Both the position numbers and the translations under genes were made by a program. Source: Firmicutes bacterium UBA5559 (GTDB lineage Bacteria > Bacillota > Clostridia > Peptostreptococcales > Anaerovoracaceae). From it: 64,000 nt of DNA. Where the stretch lies: contig DIMT01000023.1 of NCBI GenBank assembly GCA_002425705.1, positions 17,611 through 81,610 of the forward strand. The letters are read 5' to 3'. Shown here piece by piece: positions 24,960 to 34,340 of this stretch (position 1 is the first letter of the stretch; each line of letters begins with the position of its first letter). The notes below the pieces were generated by a model, which saw nothing but the letters and a program-made list of their open reading frames with translations, was not told the origin of the DNA and made no database searches.

Positions 24960-25070
24960 TTCTTCAGGGCAGGGTGTAATTCCCTACCGGTGGTAAAGCC
25001 CACGAGCCGCAAGGCATGATTCGGTGTAACTCCGAAGCCGACAGTATAGTCTGGATGAAAGAAGAAAGAA
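24960..25070 (+). promoter_or_regulatory. FMN riboswitch (RFN element)
   Basis: The conserved RFN sequence is plain: TCTTCAGGGCAGGGTG, CCCTACCGGTGGTAAAGCC, CACGAGCCGC, CCGAAGCCGACAGTATAGTC, GGATGAAAGAAGA. When FMN binds, transcription of the rib operon should stop at the terminators that follow. The TTCAGGG at 24963-24969 is complementary to CCCTGAA in both of them. Confidence 0.96.
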
Positions 25071-25092
25071 CCAGGACTTTGGTTATTTTTGT

Positions 25093-25125
25093 ACCCTGAA
25101 ATGTTTCGGCATTTCAGGGTTTTTT
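25093..25125 (+). terminator. First riboswitch-controlled terminator
   Basis: ACCCTGAAATG (25093-25103) pairs with CATTTCAGGGT (25110-25120), followed by TTTTTTA. Confidence 0.92.
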
Positions 25126-25152
25126 ATAAGCCGTTTCCTGTTCGCAGCGCAG

Positions 25153-25182
25153 CCCTGAACATATTGTGTTCAGGGTTTTTTT
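25153..25182 (+). terminator. Second tandem terminator before ribD
   Basis: CCCTGAACA (25153-25161) pairs with TGTTCAGGG (25167-25175), followed by seven T. It repeats the CCCTGAA core of the first terminator 59 bases downstream. Confidence 0.9.
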
Positions 25183-25214
25183 ATGACTCCGGACAAATAG
25201 AAAAGGTGAAACGG

Positions 25215-26351
25215 ATGGACCAGATGGAAAAATGGATGAGGAGAGCCCTTGAGCTGGGAGAACGGGGCAGGGGATACACCAGCCCGAATCCGATGGTTGG
25301 GGCCGTCTTGATCCGGGATGGAAAGATTCTGGGGGAGGATTGGCATCGGAAGGCTGGCGAGCACCATGCAGAGCGGTTGTTGCTGGAAAGAATGGAGGCT
25401 GGTCTGGAGGAGGCCACTTTAGTGGTCAACCTGGAACCCTGCTGCCACTTTGGGAGGACGCCCCCTTGTACCGATATCATTCTGGAGAAGCGGGTAGGCC
25501 GGGTGGTAATCGGCGCCTTGGATCCGGACCCTAGAGTGTCAGGGGAAGGAATCCGGATCCTGAAAGAGGCGGGGGTCCGGGTGGAAACCGGGGTGCTGGA
25601 AAAGGAATGCCGACGGCTGAACCGAGTGTTCTATCATTACAAAGAAACGGGGAGGCCGCTGGTTACCATGAAATATGCCATGACTGCGGATGGGAAAATT
25701 GCAACGAGCAAGGGCGAATCCCGATGGATCACCGGACCGGAAGCCAGGGAACAGGTGCATCGGAGCCGCCATGAAAACAGTGGCATCCTGGTGGGAATCG
25801 GTACCGTATTGGCGGATGATCCCATGCTGGACTGCCGGATTCCCGGAGGGAGAAGCGGTGTCCGCATCGTCTGTGACAGCCACCTTCGAATTCCGGAGAA
25901 TTCTCGGCTGGCCCTTTCCGCCAGGGAGGTCCCTTTGGTGGTGGCTACCGCCTCTGATGATCCCCAATTGGAAGTCAAGAAGGCCCAGTTGGAGAAAATG
26001 GGAGTCCGGATCATGACGGTGCCGGGTTCCGATGGCCAGGTTGACTTGAAGATGCTGACAGGAGAACTGGCAGCCATGGGGATAGACAGCATTCTGATGG
26101 AGGGGGGCGGGACATTAAATGAGGCCGCCCTGAAGCAGGGAATCGTGGATCGGTTGCAGGTCTATATGGCGCCTAAGATTTTCGGTGGGGAATCCGCCAG
26201 GAGTCCGGTGGAAGGCAGGGGTGTAAGTCGTCTGGAAGATGCCTATGGGCTCCGTCTTGAAAAACTGGAAGTCTTCGGGGAGGATGTATTTGTGGAATAC
26301 CAAGTGGTAAGGAGGGATGACGGATGTTTACCGGAATCGTGGAAGAAATAG
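25215..26351 (+). CDS. ribD: Bifunctional riboflavin deaminase/reductase RibD
   Basis: A 378-residue enzyme. The N-terminal deaminase has HAE (GEHHAERLLLE) and PCCHFGRTPPC zinc ligands; the C-terminal reductase begins near residue 150 with TMKYAMTADGKIAT and carries EGGGTLN. It performs the second and third steps from GTP to riboflavin. The ATG at 25215 follows AAAAGGTGAAACGG; in-frame codons upstream run through the terminators and are not credible. The 3' end overlaps ribE by 28 bases. Confidence 0.95.
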   Translation: MDQMEKWMRRALELGERGRGYTSPNPMVGAVLIRDGKILGEDWHRKAGEHHAERLLLERMEAGLEEATLVVNLEPCCHFGRTPPCTDIILEKRVGRVVIGALDPDPRVSGEGIRILKEAGVRVETGVLEKECRRLNRVFYHYKETGRPLVTMKYAMTADGKIATSKGESRWITGPEAREQVHRSRHENSGILVGIGTVLADDPMLDCRIPGGRSGVRIVCDSHLRIPENSRLALSAREVPLVVATASDDPQLEVKKAQLEKMGVRIMTVPGSDGQVDLKMLTGELAAMGIDSILMEGGGTLNEAALKQGIVDRLQVYMAPKIFGGESARSPVEGRGVSRLEDAYGLRLEKLEVFGEDVFVEYQVVRRDDGCLPESWKK

Positions 26352-27004
26352 GGCAGGTGATATCCGTTCGAAGCGGACCAAGGGGTGGGATTCTGAGCGT
26401 ACGGGGAGCAATGGTCACCTCGGATGCCCGTTTGGGAGACAGCATCGCCGTTAACGGGGTCTGCCTGACTGTCACTGGACTGAACGGTACCGGATTTTCA
26501 GCCGATGTGATGAGGGAGACCTTAAACAGGAGCAACCTGGGCCGGCTGAAGCCGGGAAGCCGGGTGAACCTGGAGCGGGCCATGGCTGCTGAAGGACGGT
26601 TCGGAGGTCATATGGTTTCCGGTCATATAGACGGAATCGGCAGAATAGAAGGGGTCAAACTGGATGGAAATGCCATTTGGTATCAGGTAAGGCCGCCGGA
26701 AGGGCTGATGAAGTATATGGCGGAAAAGGGATCAGTGGCCATTGACGGGATCAGCCTGACCATTGCCAAAAGAGACCGGGAGACCTTCTGGGTTTCCATC
26801 ATACCGTTGACCCGGTCTCAGACGATACTGGGGGAGAGAAGGCCAGGAGACCTGGTCAACTTGGAAAGCGACCCGATGGCCAGGTATCTGGACCAGATGG
26901 AATTGCACCGGAATCGGAGCCCCGTCAGCGGGGCGGAGCAGCAGAATAAAAGCAAAGGGCTTACCAGGAGTTTTCTGGAGAGCCATGGATTCGGAGGAAG
27001 ATAG
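26324..27004 (+). CDS. ribE: Riboflavin synthase, alpha subunit
   Basis: A 226-residue protein with two lumazine-binding repeats, starting with the hallmark [10 protein letters not shown] and including [19 protein letters not shown] and IDGISLTI. It dismutates two lumazines to riboflavin. TAAGGAGGGATGACGG is the ribosome binding site inside the end of ribD. The tail of about 25 residues after the second repeat is longer than the minimal family form. Confidence 0.96.
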   Translation: MFTGIVEEIGQVISVRSGPRGGILSVRGAMVTSDARLGDSIAVNGVCLTVTGLNGTGFSADVMRETLNRSNLGRLKPGSRVNLERAMAAEGRFGGHMVSGHIDGIGRIEGVKLDGNAIWYQVRPPEGLMKYMAEKGSVAIDGISLTIAKRDRETFWVSIIPLTRSQTILGERRPGDLVNLESDPMARYLDQMELHRNRSPVSGAEQQNKSKGLTRSFLESHGFGGR

Positions 27005-27006
27005 AT

Positions 27007-28200
27007 ATGTTTGTATTCAACACCATTGAAGAAGCACTGGAAGACCTGAGACAGGGAAAGATTATTTTAGTCACCGATGATGAAGACCGGGAAAACGAGG
27101 GGGATTTTGTCTGCGCAGCAGAATTTGCCACCACGGAAAATGTGAATTTTATGGCTGTTCATGGAAAAGGACTGATCTGTATGCCCATGGGACGGGAACT
27201 GACGGAAAAGCTGAGAATCCCCCAGATGGTCTATCAGAATGAGGACAATCATGGGACAGCTTTTACCGTTTCCATCGACCACGTGGATACAACGACGGGA
27301 ATCTCCGCTGCAGAGCGTTCCGTCACAGCCATGGCCTGCGTTCTGGAAGACGCAAGGCCGGAGGACTTCCGCAGACCTGGCCACATGTTTCCTCTCCTTG
27401 CCCGTGACAATGGCGTACTGGAACGAAATGGCCACACGGAGGCTACGGTGGACCTGATGCGGCTGGCAGGGCTGAAGGAGTGCGGCCTTTGCTGTGAAAT
27501 CATGAAAGAAGACGGAGAAATGATGCGAACCCCGGATCTGATTCGCCTGGCTGAAAAGTACAACATGAAATTTATAACCATTGCAGCCTTACAGGAATAC
27601 AGAAAGAAGAAAGACCGGCTGATCCGCCAGGAAGCCTCCGTGCAGATGCCTACCAGATTTGGGGATTTCCGGGCTTATGGATACATCAATCTCCTGAACG
27701 GGGAGCACCACGTGGCGCTGGTCAAAGGGGACATCGGCGATGGCAGGGATATTCTCTGCCGGGTCCATTCCGAATGTCTGACCGGTGATGCCTTTGGGTC
27801 TTCCAGGTGCGATTGCGGAGAGCAATATGCCGCTGCCATGGAACAGATTGAGCGGGAAGGAAGAGGCATCCTGCTTTATATGCGCCAGGAGGGAAGGGGC
27901 ATCGGCCTCATCAATAAGCTCCGGGCTTATGAGCTTCAGGATCAGGGAATGGATACGGTGGATGCCAATCGGGCTCTGGGGTTTTTGGATGACCACCGGG
28001 AATATTATATCGGAGCTCAGATCCTTCGGGATCTGGGGGTGAAGACCATGAGACTGATGACCAATAATCCCGACAAGGTATATGGTTTGTCCGATTTTGG
28101 CATCGAAATCCTGGAGAGGGTGCCCATTGTCATGGCGCCCAACCCCCATGACGAACATTATCTCAAAACCAAAGCGGCCCGGATGGGCCATGTGCTGTAA
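27007..28200 (+). CDS. ribBA: Bifunctional DHBP synthase / GTP cyclohydrolase II
   Basis: A 397-residue fusion. RibB (about 1-200) has [13 protein letters not shown] and GHTEATVDL. RibA (about 205-397) has the zinc cysteines in [20 protein letters not shown] and [20 protein letters not shown]. These make the two entry precursors of riboflavin. It starts two bases after ribE with GGAGGAAG upstream. Confidence 0.96.
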   Translation: MFVFNTIEEALEDLRQGKIILVTDDEDRENEGDFVCAAEFATTENVNFMAVHGKGLICMPMGRELTEKLRIPQMVYQNEDNHGTAFTVSIDHVDTTTGISAAERSVTAMACVLEDARPEDFRRPGHMFPLLARDNGVLERNGHTEATVDLMRLAGLKECGLCCEIMKEDGEMMRTPDLIRLAEKYNMKFITIAALQEYRKKKDRLIRQEASVQMPTRFGDFRAYGYINLLNGEHHVALVKGDIGDGRDILCRVHSECLTGDAFGSSRCDCGEQYAAAMEQIEREGRGILLYMRQEGRGIGLINKLRAYELQDQGMDTVDANRALGFLDDHREYYIGAQILRDLGVKTMRLMTNNPDKVYGLSDFGIEILERVPIVMAPNPHDEHYLKTKAARMGHVL

Positions 28201-28249
28201 ACCGGATGGAAGTTATCGATAGGAGCAAAGGAAAGCGAAAGGAATAAAA

Positions 28250-28714
28250 ATGATGAATGTTTATGAAGGAAATTATGGAGCTGAAGGCATCCGAGTCGGT
28301 ATCGTAGCGGCAAGATTCAATGAATTCATTACAGGAAAGCTGTTGGAGGGAGCGTTGGACGGATTGAAGCGTCATCAGGTCCGGGAAGAGGACGTGGATG
28401 TGGCATGGGTACCGGGAGCCTTTGAGATTCCCATGATTGCTGCCCGGATGACAGACAGCGGCCGGTACGACGCAGTCATCTGCCTGGGAGCTGTGATTCG
28501 TGGGGATACCAGCCATTATGACCTGGTCTGCAGTGAAGTGACCAAAGGAATCGCTTCCGTATCCCTGGCCAGCCGCATTCCGGTGATGTTTGGCATCGTC
28601 ACCACAGACACCATTGAACAGGCCATTGAGCGTGCCGGAACAAAAGCAGGGAATAAGGGATTTGACAGTGCCATGGGAGCCATCGAGATGGTGAACCTGA
28701 TCCGCAGCATGTAG
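28250..28714 (+). CDS. ribH: Lumazine synthase
   Basis: A 154-residue protein of the icosahedral-capsid-forming family, with [35 protein letters not shown] and [16 protein letters not shown]. It condenses the RibA/D pyrimidine with the RibB product. A second ATG follows at 28253. It is the last gene of the operon, and a terminator follows at 28731. Confidence 0.96.
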   Translation: MMNVYEGNYGAEGIRVGIVAARFNEFITGKLLEGALDGLKRHQVREEDVDVAWVPGAFEIPMIAARMTDSGRYDAVICLGAVIRGDTSHYDLVCSEVTKGIASVSLASRIPVMFGIVTTDTIEQAIERAGTKAGNKGFDSAMGAIEMVNLIRSM

Positions 28715-28730
28715 GAGCCCAATGTGTAGA

Positions 28731-28767
28731 AAAGAAGCAGAAAACTTGTTTTTTTGCTTCTTTTTTT
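28731..28767 (+). terminator. Terminator of the riboflavin operon
   Basis: AAAGAAGCA (28731-28739) pairs with TGCTTCTTT (28755-28763), with an A/T-rich inner helix and a run of T. Confidence 0.82.
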
Positions 28768-28845
28768 ACAGGTTGCAGAGATAAGGGCGGGTACAAATGA
28801 GGAAAGAGAGGAAGGACCAGGAAGAATTGGAAAGGAGGAGTTCCC

Positions 28846-29481
28846 GTGAACAAGATCCTGATACGGGGAGAAATTTATCTCAACTGTTACATCATCAAGG
28901 AAGCCGGAGAATGCTATCTGATCAACCCCGGATGCGACAAGGAGAAGATCCGCCAATACCTGGAGGAAAACCAGCTGAATGTGCTGGGAATTCTGCTGAC
29001 GGATGCCCATCCGGAGAACATCAGGGCTCTTGATGTGGCTAATGTGCCTATTTATATGCATCGGAAGGAATTTGAAATATTCACCGATTCCTATAACCAC
29101 GAGATTAAGCCTTTGGGAGCTGCGGCGCCCTTCAGCATGGAAGATTTGCGGATCATTCTGATTCGGGATAAGGACACTTTCTATATCAACGAAAACAGGA
29201 TTCATACCATCCACACCCCGGGCCATACCCAGGGCAGCGTTTGTTTCCGATACCGGGATGACCTCTATACGGGGGACACACTGTATCAAGGAAGGGTCGG
29301 GCGATGGGATCTCCCTACCGGAAGTCTGGCGGATATGAGAAAAACAATCGTTCATCTGATTGAAGATCAGCCGGAGCATGTTCGCATCCATCCCTCCCGG
29401 GGCGGAAGCTCGACCATCGGGGAAGAGAAGAAAAGCAACTATTTCTATCTGGAATGGAAGGATATGGTCCATGGGGGATGA
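28846..29481 (+). CDS. MBL-fold protein with a degenerate metal site
   Basis: A 211-residue protein with the layout of small hydroxyacylglutathione-hydrolase-like MBL enzymes: TPGHTQGSVCF, YTGDTLYQGRVGRWDLPTGS, and IHPSRGGSSTIGEEK. However, the first metal motif, normally THxHxDH, reads TDAHPENI, so three of its four ligands are altered. A GTG start follows AAAGGAGGAG. It may bind a single metal, or none. The gene stands alone between the rib operon and the Rrf2 promoter, and I cannot assign a substrate. Confidence 0.75.
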   Translation: MNKILIRGEIYLNCYIIKEAGECYLINPGCDKEKIRQYLEENQLNVLGILLTDAHPENIRALDVANVPIYMHRKEFEIFTDSYNHEIKPLGAAAPFSMEDLRIILIRDKDTFYINENRIHTIHTPGHTQGSVCFRYRDDLYTGDTLYQGRVGRWDLPTGSLADMRKTIVHLIEDQPEHVRIHPSRGGSSTIGEEKKSNYFYLEWKDMVHGG

Positions 29482-29507
29482 ATTTCACACTAAAAAACTG
29501 GGAAAAC

Positions 29508-29554
29508 TTGATTTTGCCTCCGCCCTATGATATATTTTTAACTAAGTGCGGAGG
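29508..29554 (+). promoter_or_regulatory. Promoter and SD-complementary repeat of the Rrf2 gene
   Basis: TTGATT (29508-29513), 17 bases, TATATT (29531-29536). CCTCCGC (29517-29523) is complementary to GCGGAGG (29548-29554), which is the ribosome binding site. The pair flanks the -10 box, so it could also be an autoregulatory operator. Confidence 0.55.
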
Positions 29555-29560
29555 TGTTTT

Positions 29561-29995
29561 ATGAAAATTTCTACAAAAGGACGATATGCCCTTCGATTGA
29601 TGATCGATTTGGGGCACCATGCCGAAGGGGATTTCGTCAACCTGAAGGATATTTCCCAAAGACAGGAAATATCGGTTAAATATCTGGAGCAAATAATTAA
29701 TCTTCTCAATAAAGGAGGGCTTCTGCTAAGCCTGCGGGGACCTAACGGCGGTTATAAGCTGGCAAAGCTTCCGTCAGAGTATACCGTGGGAGAGATCCTT
29801 CGGGTATCCGAGGGTGCCCTGGCTCCGGTTTCCTGTCTGGAAAAGGAACCCAACCCCTGCGACCGGGCAGCCGATTGCGCGACCCTGGATCTTTGGAAAG
29901 GCCTCCATCAGGTCATGAACGACTACCTGGATCAGGTTACCCTTCAGGACTTGATCGATCGGGATTTGGTGCCGGTGAAAAAATGCTGCATCTAA
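29561..29995 (+). CDS. Rrf2-family (IscR-like) transcriptional regulator
   Basis: A 144-residue protein starting MKISTKGRYALRLMIDL, with a winged helix (SVKYLEQIINLLNKGGLL) and the wing RGPNGGYKLA. Three cysteines at about 92-106 in the pattern SCLEKEPNPCDRAADC match the [2Fe-2S] ligand set of IscR-type regulators, unlike CymR, which lacks them. No isc/suf or cys genes are adjacent. The ATG 29561 is favoured by GCGGAGG. It overlaps rlmA by 13 bases. Confidence 0.9.
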   Translation: MKISTKGRYALRLMIDLGHHAEGDFVNLKDISQRQEISVKYLEQIINLLNKGGLLLSLRGPNGGYKLAKLPSEYTVGEILRVSEGALAPVSCLEKEPNPCDRAADCATLDLWKGLHQVMNDYLDQVTLQDLIDRDLVPVKKCCI

Positions 29996-30849
29996 CGGAG
30001 AGCAAGATCGATCGGAGCATCCGGCTCCTCAGGGACAACCAGGAGGTATTTCAATGCCCTCTGTGCGGAGGTCGGATGAAAGCCCTGAAATCGGGGAAGC
30101 TTCTGTGCAAGAGAGAACATGCTTTTGACCTTTCGAAAAAGGGATATGTGAACTTTCTGAATGAAACCAGAAAGACTCAATATGACAAAGAACTGTTTTT
30201 CAGTCGCAAGTCATTGTTTGCTGACGGATTCTACCGGCCTGTTGCAGAAGAAATTCTGAAAATCATCAGGGAATACTGCCAGGCAAAAGGAATGGATAAA
30301 CTGCGACTTTTGGATGCGGGGTGCGGGGAAGGATACTATTCTGATTTTCTGTCAAGGGAAGAGGGCTTGACCGTGTTTGCCCTGGATCTTTCCAAGGAAG
30401 CCATTGCCCTGGCTACCGACTATCCGGCTGCCGTCAGCTGGGCCATTGGTGATTTGGCCAGGCTGCCCTTTCGGGACCGTTCTGTGGATATCATTCTGGA
30501 TGTGCTGACTCCTGCCAATTACAAGGAGTTTAAACGGGTTCTGCAGAATCAGGGATTGCTGATCAAGGTAATCCCCGGGGACGAATACCTGCAGGAAATC
30601 CGCAAAGCTGCAGCCGATCACCTGATTCACAAGGAGTACTCCAATCGGGAGACGGTGGACTATGCCCTGAGCCATCTGAAAAAACCGGAAAGAAAGAAGG
30701 TTATCTATCAGATGCCGACGGACCTGGAGCAGATTGGGCATTTTATGCGGATGACTCCCATGCTTTCCGGCGTGGAAGAGTCTGTGCTGAATCGAGAGGG
30801 AATTTCTTCGGTGACCATCAGCATGGAAATCCTGTGGGGCCGTTTATAA
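29983..30849 (+). CDS. rlmA: 23S rRNA (guanine-N1)-methyltransferase, RlmA type
   Basis: A 288-residue protein with an N-terminal zinc finger (FQCPLCGGRM ... LCKREHAF) followed by KKGYVNFLN, and a class I methyltransferase domain with LLDAGCGEGYYSDFL and LDVLTPANYKEFKRVLQNQG. RlmA enzymes methylate G745 or G748 of 23S rRNA; the latter affects tylosin sensitivity. The start overlaps the end of the Rrf2 gene and has only a weak ribosome binding site, so it is probably translationally coupled. Confidence 0.85.
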   Translation: MLHLTESKIDRSIRLLRDNQEVFQCPLCGGRMKALKSGKLLCKREHAFDLSKKGYVNFLNETRKTQYDKELFFSRKSLFADGFYRPVAEEILKIIREYCQAKGMDKLRLLDAGCGEGYYSDFLSREEGLTVFALDLSKEAIALATDYPAAVSWAIGDLARLPFRDRSVDIILDVLTPANYKEFKRVLQNQGLLIKVIPGDEYLQEIRKAAADHLIHKEYSNRETVDYALSHLKKPERKKVIYQMPTDLEQIGHFMRMTPMLSGVEESVLNREGISSVTISMEILWGRL

Positions 30850-30880
30850 AAGAAAAGTTTCCTCCATTCCACTTTTACTC

Positions 30881-30908
30881 TTGAAAGAAAAATATGATGT
30901 GATATAAT
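30881..30908 (+). promoter_or_regulatory. Promoter of the hemolysin III gene
   Basis: TTGAAA (30881-30886), 16 bases, TATAAT (30903-30908), with the extended -10 TG. The 11-mer TGTGATATAAT at 30898-30908 also occurs at two other promoters in this window. Confidence 0.7.
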
Positions 30909-30970
30909 AAACGGGAGATGTGGTATTGAAAACCATATGAACCGTTTTTTTTATTTTGAGGAGTGAAACC

Positions 30971-31615
30971 ATGAACAACCCAAGAGAAGCCTGGAGCTTT
31001 TATACACATTTTGCCGGTGCCCTGCTATCGGGAGTCGCGTTGATCCTGCTGGTGGGTAAGCCCCTTGTCGTCGGTTCCGGCCCGTCCCCTTCCGTTATCG
31101 GTGGCGTAATCTTTGGTCTCTCCCTGGTGGCCCTTTACACCGCCAGTTCGGTTTACCATTATGTCAATTTGCCGAAGCTGCCCCTGGAAAGGCTGCGAAA
31201 ACTGGATCACGCCATGATCTATGTGCTGATTGCCGGAACCTACACGCCGGTATCCCTGGCCTATATGACTCCCGGCGATGCAACGGTTTTTATGATGGTG
31301 ATCTGGAGCGTAGCATTGGGAGGAATCCTGATGAAAGTTTTCTGGATGGGAGCACCCCGATTGCTTTATACTTCCCTGTATCTGGTCATGGGGTGGGCGA
31401 TCGTTTTCGACTGGAAAGCCTTTGATCAAATCCCAGGAGGCTGCCTTGCCCTCATCGCCGCCGGAGGAATCTCCTATTCCATCGGGGCAGTCTTTTACGC
31501 CATTAAAAAACCGAACCTGACGGACTGGTTCGGTTTCCATGAAGTTTTTCACCTATTTGTATTGCTGGGATCTCTTCTCCATTTCGGAGCCGTGTATTTC
31601 TATATTATAGGTTAG
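30971..31615 (+). CDS. Hemolysin III / PAQR-family membrane protein
   Basis: A 214-residue protein with seven hydrophobic segments and the family motifs SSVYHY, LDHAMIYVLIAGTYTPV and HEVFHLFVLLGSLLHF, which place the conserved Ser, Asp and three His of the putative metal site. Despite the name, the biological role in most bacteria (TrhA/YqfA) is membrane homeostasis. AGGAGTGAAACC precedes ATG 30971. It is monocistronic and convergent with the acetate transporter. Confidence 0.9.
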   Translation: MNNPREAWSFYTHFAGALLSGVALILLVGKPLVVGSGPSPSVIGGVIFGLSLVALYTASSVYHYVNLPKLPLERLRKLDHAMIYVLIAGTYTPVSLAYMTPGDATVFMMVIWSVALGGILMKVFWMGAPRLLYTSLYLVMGWAIVFDWKAFDQIPGGCLALIAAGGISYSIGAVFYAIKKPNLTDWFGFHEVFHLFVLLGSLLHFGAVYFYIIG

Positions 31616-31638
31616 AACTGGAAAAGGGAAGGCCTTTG

Positions 31639-32265
31639 CTACTGAAATACCCGGAAGGGTTTTCCGGTGGGCAGGATGGTCTTGCCAAACTGAGTGTTGA
31701 TTACTACTGCCGCAGAACCATAGAAGGAAATCATGGAGATGATCAGCTCCGACCAGGCAGCCAGCATGTGAGTGGCATGGGGGGCAATCCCCAGTACGCT
31801 GCAGGAAAGGCCGATGAACAGCAGATCGATGAAGAGGAAATCAAAGAATAGAACTTTGTTGACCCCCATGGAGGCGATGGTCATATAAATTGAAAAAATC
31901 AGATACCCAACAAAAGCGAAGCCCAGTTCCCGGATATCGGCGGTTTTGGCCATGGTGCTTCCGAAAACGCCGTTCTGGGTCATCCAGGTAAAGGCTACTG
32001 CAAACCAAAAGAAGGAATAGCCGCCGAAGGCCGTAGCCCCAAAGGTATTATTAAGCCGGGCATCCACGATGGAAGCATAAAGCTGAGCAGCTGCTCCAAG
32101 AAAGATAGCCCAAGGGATGACCAGAGAGGTGCCGTCGGTAATCCCCAGCTTTTGAGTGGATGCGACCAGGGTTACCATGGCCAGTCCGAAGAGGCCGATG
32201 GCGGAAGGATTTGCAAGGACGGGCATGGTGTAGGTGATGTTGTTCCCGGGGGAATGATCTGACAT
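31639..32265 (-). CDS. Acetate uptake transporter, GPR1/FUN34/YaaH family
   Basis: A 208-residue protein with six hydrophobic segments. The family motif NPSAIGLFGLA follows the N-terminus, and GGYSFFWFAVAF is also typical of SatP-like acetate/succinate carriers. AAAGGAG lies before the ATG. A half-conserved Rex-like sequence (TTGTTAAATATTTAGCCA, 32294-32311) lies in its upstream region, but this match is weak. Confidence 0.9.
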   Translation of the reverse strand: MSDHSPGNNITYTMPVLANPSAIGLFGLAMVTLVASTQKLGITDGTSLVIPWAIFLGAAAQLYASIVDARLNNTFGATAFGGYSFFWFAVAFTWMTQNGVFGSTMAKTADIRELGFAFVGYLIFSIYMTIASMGVNKVLFFDFLFIDLLFIGLSCSVLGIAPHATHMLAAWSELIISMISFYGSAAVVINTQFGKTILPTGKPFRVFQ

Positions 32266-32444
32266 TTCAAGTGCTCCTTTCGCTAGGACAAGATTGTTAA
32301 ATATTTAGCCATGTTGACCGTAAATTAATACGCAACACAAGTACAGATTATACAAGGAACAGCGAGGAATTGCAAGAAGAAATACATGAATAAAATGGGT
32401 GGAATTTATCGACAATTATGGTATATTTTTTTCTGCCTTTCGAT

Positions 32445-32450
32445 TATAAT
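32445..32450 (+). promoter_or_regulatory. -10 element before the rubredoxin gene
   Basis: TATAAT 42 bases before the rubredoxin start. No good -35 is seen at 17 bases, so an activator may be needed. Confidence 0.4.
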
Positions 32451-32491
32451 GAAACTAACCGTCACCACTTATCAATATGGAGGTAAGAACT

Positions 32492-32653
32492 ATGAAAAAA
32501 TATGAATGCGGACCTTGTGGCTATATCTATGACCCGGAAGTGGGCGATCCCGATAATGGCATTGCTCCCGGAACACCCTTCGAAAGCCTTCCCGATGATT
32601 GGACATGCCCCGTCTGCTTTGCTGAGAAAGAAGAGTTTTCCCCTGTAGAATAA
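32492..32653 (+). CDS. Rubredoxin
   Basis: A 53-residue protein with CGPCGY (C6, C9) and CPVC (C39, C42), the four ligands of one iron, and the core [19 protein letters not shown]. It is a small cytoplasmic one-electron carrier. The residue after the last cysteine is Phe (CPVCFA), where Gly is usual. AATATGGAGGTAAGAAC gives the ribosome binding site. It lies 30 bases upstream of the hybrid-cluster gene and is likely its electron donor or part of the same stress operon. Confidence 0.95.
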   Translation: MKKYECGPCGYIYDPEVGDPDNGIAPGTPFESLPDDWTCPVCFAEKEEFSPVE

Positions 32654-32683
32654 CCCAGGTTATCAGAAGTGGAGGGAAGTGTT

Positions 32684-34315
32684 ATGGGAATGTTTTGTTA
32701 TCAATGCCAGGAGGCTGCGAAGAACATCGGATGCGAGATTCGTGGTGTCTGTGGCAAAAACGAAGAAGTCGCCAATCTTCAGGATGTGTTGATGTACGCG
32801 CTGAAAGGCCTCTCCAGCACCGTGATTCAGTCCGGTATGAAGGTGGAGGACCTGAAGGAAATCAACCATGAAATGGTTCGGAGTCTTTTCATGACCATCA
32901 CCAATGCCAATTTTGATGAAGCAGCAATCGAAGATCAAATTCGGAAAATGGTTCGCCTGCGGGATCAGTTCCTTGAAGAAACCAGCATGAACTGCACCCT
33001 GAAAGCGGCTACCTTTAAAGCGGGAACCAGGGATGAATTGCTGGGGCTGGCCAAGGAAGCCAGCGTTCTCGCCACAGAGAATGAGGACATTCGGTCTCTT
33101 CGGGAACTGATTATGTATGGCCTGAAGGGTATGGCGGCCTATACGGAGCATGCCCTGAACATCGGCAAGGAAAATCCGGCCATTTATGGCTTCATGCATG
33201 AGGCTCTGGCGGCAGCACTGAACGACGACCTGTCCGCGGATGCCCTGGTTGCTATGACCTTGAAAACCGGACAATATGGGGTCGAAGCCATGGCTCTGCT
33301 GGATTCGGCTAATACTTCCCGCTTCGGATCCCCGGAGATTACTCAAGTCAATATCGGTGTTCGGAACAATCCGGCTATCCTGATTTCCGGCCATGATCTG
33401 GTGGATCTGGAGCAGTTGATGGAACAAACCAAAGGAACCGGCGTAGACGTATACACCCACAGCGAAATGCTGCCGGCCCATTATTATCCCTTCTTTAAGA
33501 AATACGACAATCTGGTGGGGAACTATGGCAATGCCTGGTGGAAGCAGATCGATGAATTTGCCACCTTCCATGGCCCGATCCTTTTTACCACCAACTGCAT
33601 TGTGCCTCCCAGAAGCGAAGAGATCCGCGGCAGGATCTTTACCACCGGATCGGCTGGTTTTCCGGGATGTAGCCACATCCTTCCCGACGAAAATGGTAAA
33701 AAGGACTTTTCAACTGTCATCGAAATGGCAAAGAAACTCCCGGCACCCACGGAAATTGAAAAGGGAACCATCGTCGGCGGATTTGCCCATGATCAGGTGT
33801 TTGCCCTGGCGGATAAGGTGGTGGATGCAGTCAAATCCGGTGCCATTAAGAAGTTCTTTGTCATGGCAGGCTGCGACGGACGTATGAAGTCCAGAGAATA
33901 CTACACGGAGTTTGCCAAAGCTTTGCCACCGGACACCGTTATTCTGACCGCCGGCTGTGCCAAGTATCGATATAACAAATTGCCATTAGGCGATATTGCT
34001 GGAATTCCAAGGGTTCTGGATGCAGGGCAGTGCAACGATTCCTACTCCCTGGCTGTCATTGCCCTAAAGCTGAAGGAAATCTTCGGTGTGGATTCGGTGA
34101 ATGATCTGCCTATTGCTTACAACATTGCCTGGTACGAACAGAAAGCGGTTATCGTCCTGCTGGCCCTGCTTTATCTGGGGGTCAAGAATATCCACCTGGG
34201 CCCCACCCTGCCGGCTTTCCTTTCTCCCAATGTGGCAAAGGTGCTGGTAGAAAACTTCGGCATTGCCGGTATCGGTACTCCGGCGGAAGATGTGGCCATG
34301 TTTATGGCGGACTAA
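32684..34315 (+). CDS. hcp: Hybrid-cluster protein (hydroxylamine reductase)
   Basis: A 543-residue protein. The N-terminal cysteines C5, C8, C17 and C23 form the CX2CX8CX5C motif that binds the [4Fe-4S] cluster in Hcp of strict anaerobes. Hybrid-cluster ligand regions are [40 protein letters not shown] and [10 protein letters not shown]. Hcp reduces NO and hydroxylamine and can act as a protein S-nitrosylase in E. coli. No hcr reductase gene is present; rubredoxin directly upstream could replace it. GGAGGGAAGTG precedes ATG 32684. Confidence 0.94.
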   Translation: MGMFCYQCQEAAKNIGCEIRGVCGKNEEVANLQDVLMYALKGLSSTVIQSGMKVEDLKEINHEMVRSLFMTITNANFDEAAIEDQIRKMVRLRDQFLEETSMNCTLKAATFKAGTRDELLGLAKEASVLATENEDIRSLRELIMYGLKGMAAYTEHALNIGKENPAIYGFMHEALAAALNDDLSADALVAMTLKTGQYGVEAMALLDSANTSRFGSPEITQVNIGVRNNPAILISGHDLVDLEQLMEQTKGTGVDVYTHSEMLPAHYYPFFKKYDNLVGNYGNAWWKQIDEFATFHGPILFTTNCIVPPRSEEIRGRIFTTGSAGFPGCSHILPDENGKKDFSTVIEMAKKLPAPTEIEKGTIVGGFAHDQVFALADKVVDAVKSGAIKKFFVMAGCDGRMKSREYYTEFAKALPPDTVILTAGCAKYRYNKLPLGDIAGIPRVLDAGQCNDSYSLAVIALKLKEIFGVDSVNDLPIAYNIAWYEQKAVIVLLALLYLGVKNIHLGPTLPAFLSPNVAKVLVENFGIAGIGTPAEDVAMFMAD

Positions 34316-34340
34316 TCTTCCGTAAAATGTTCAAATCAAC

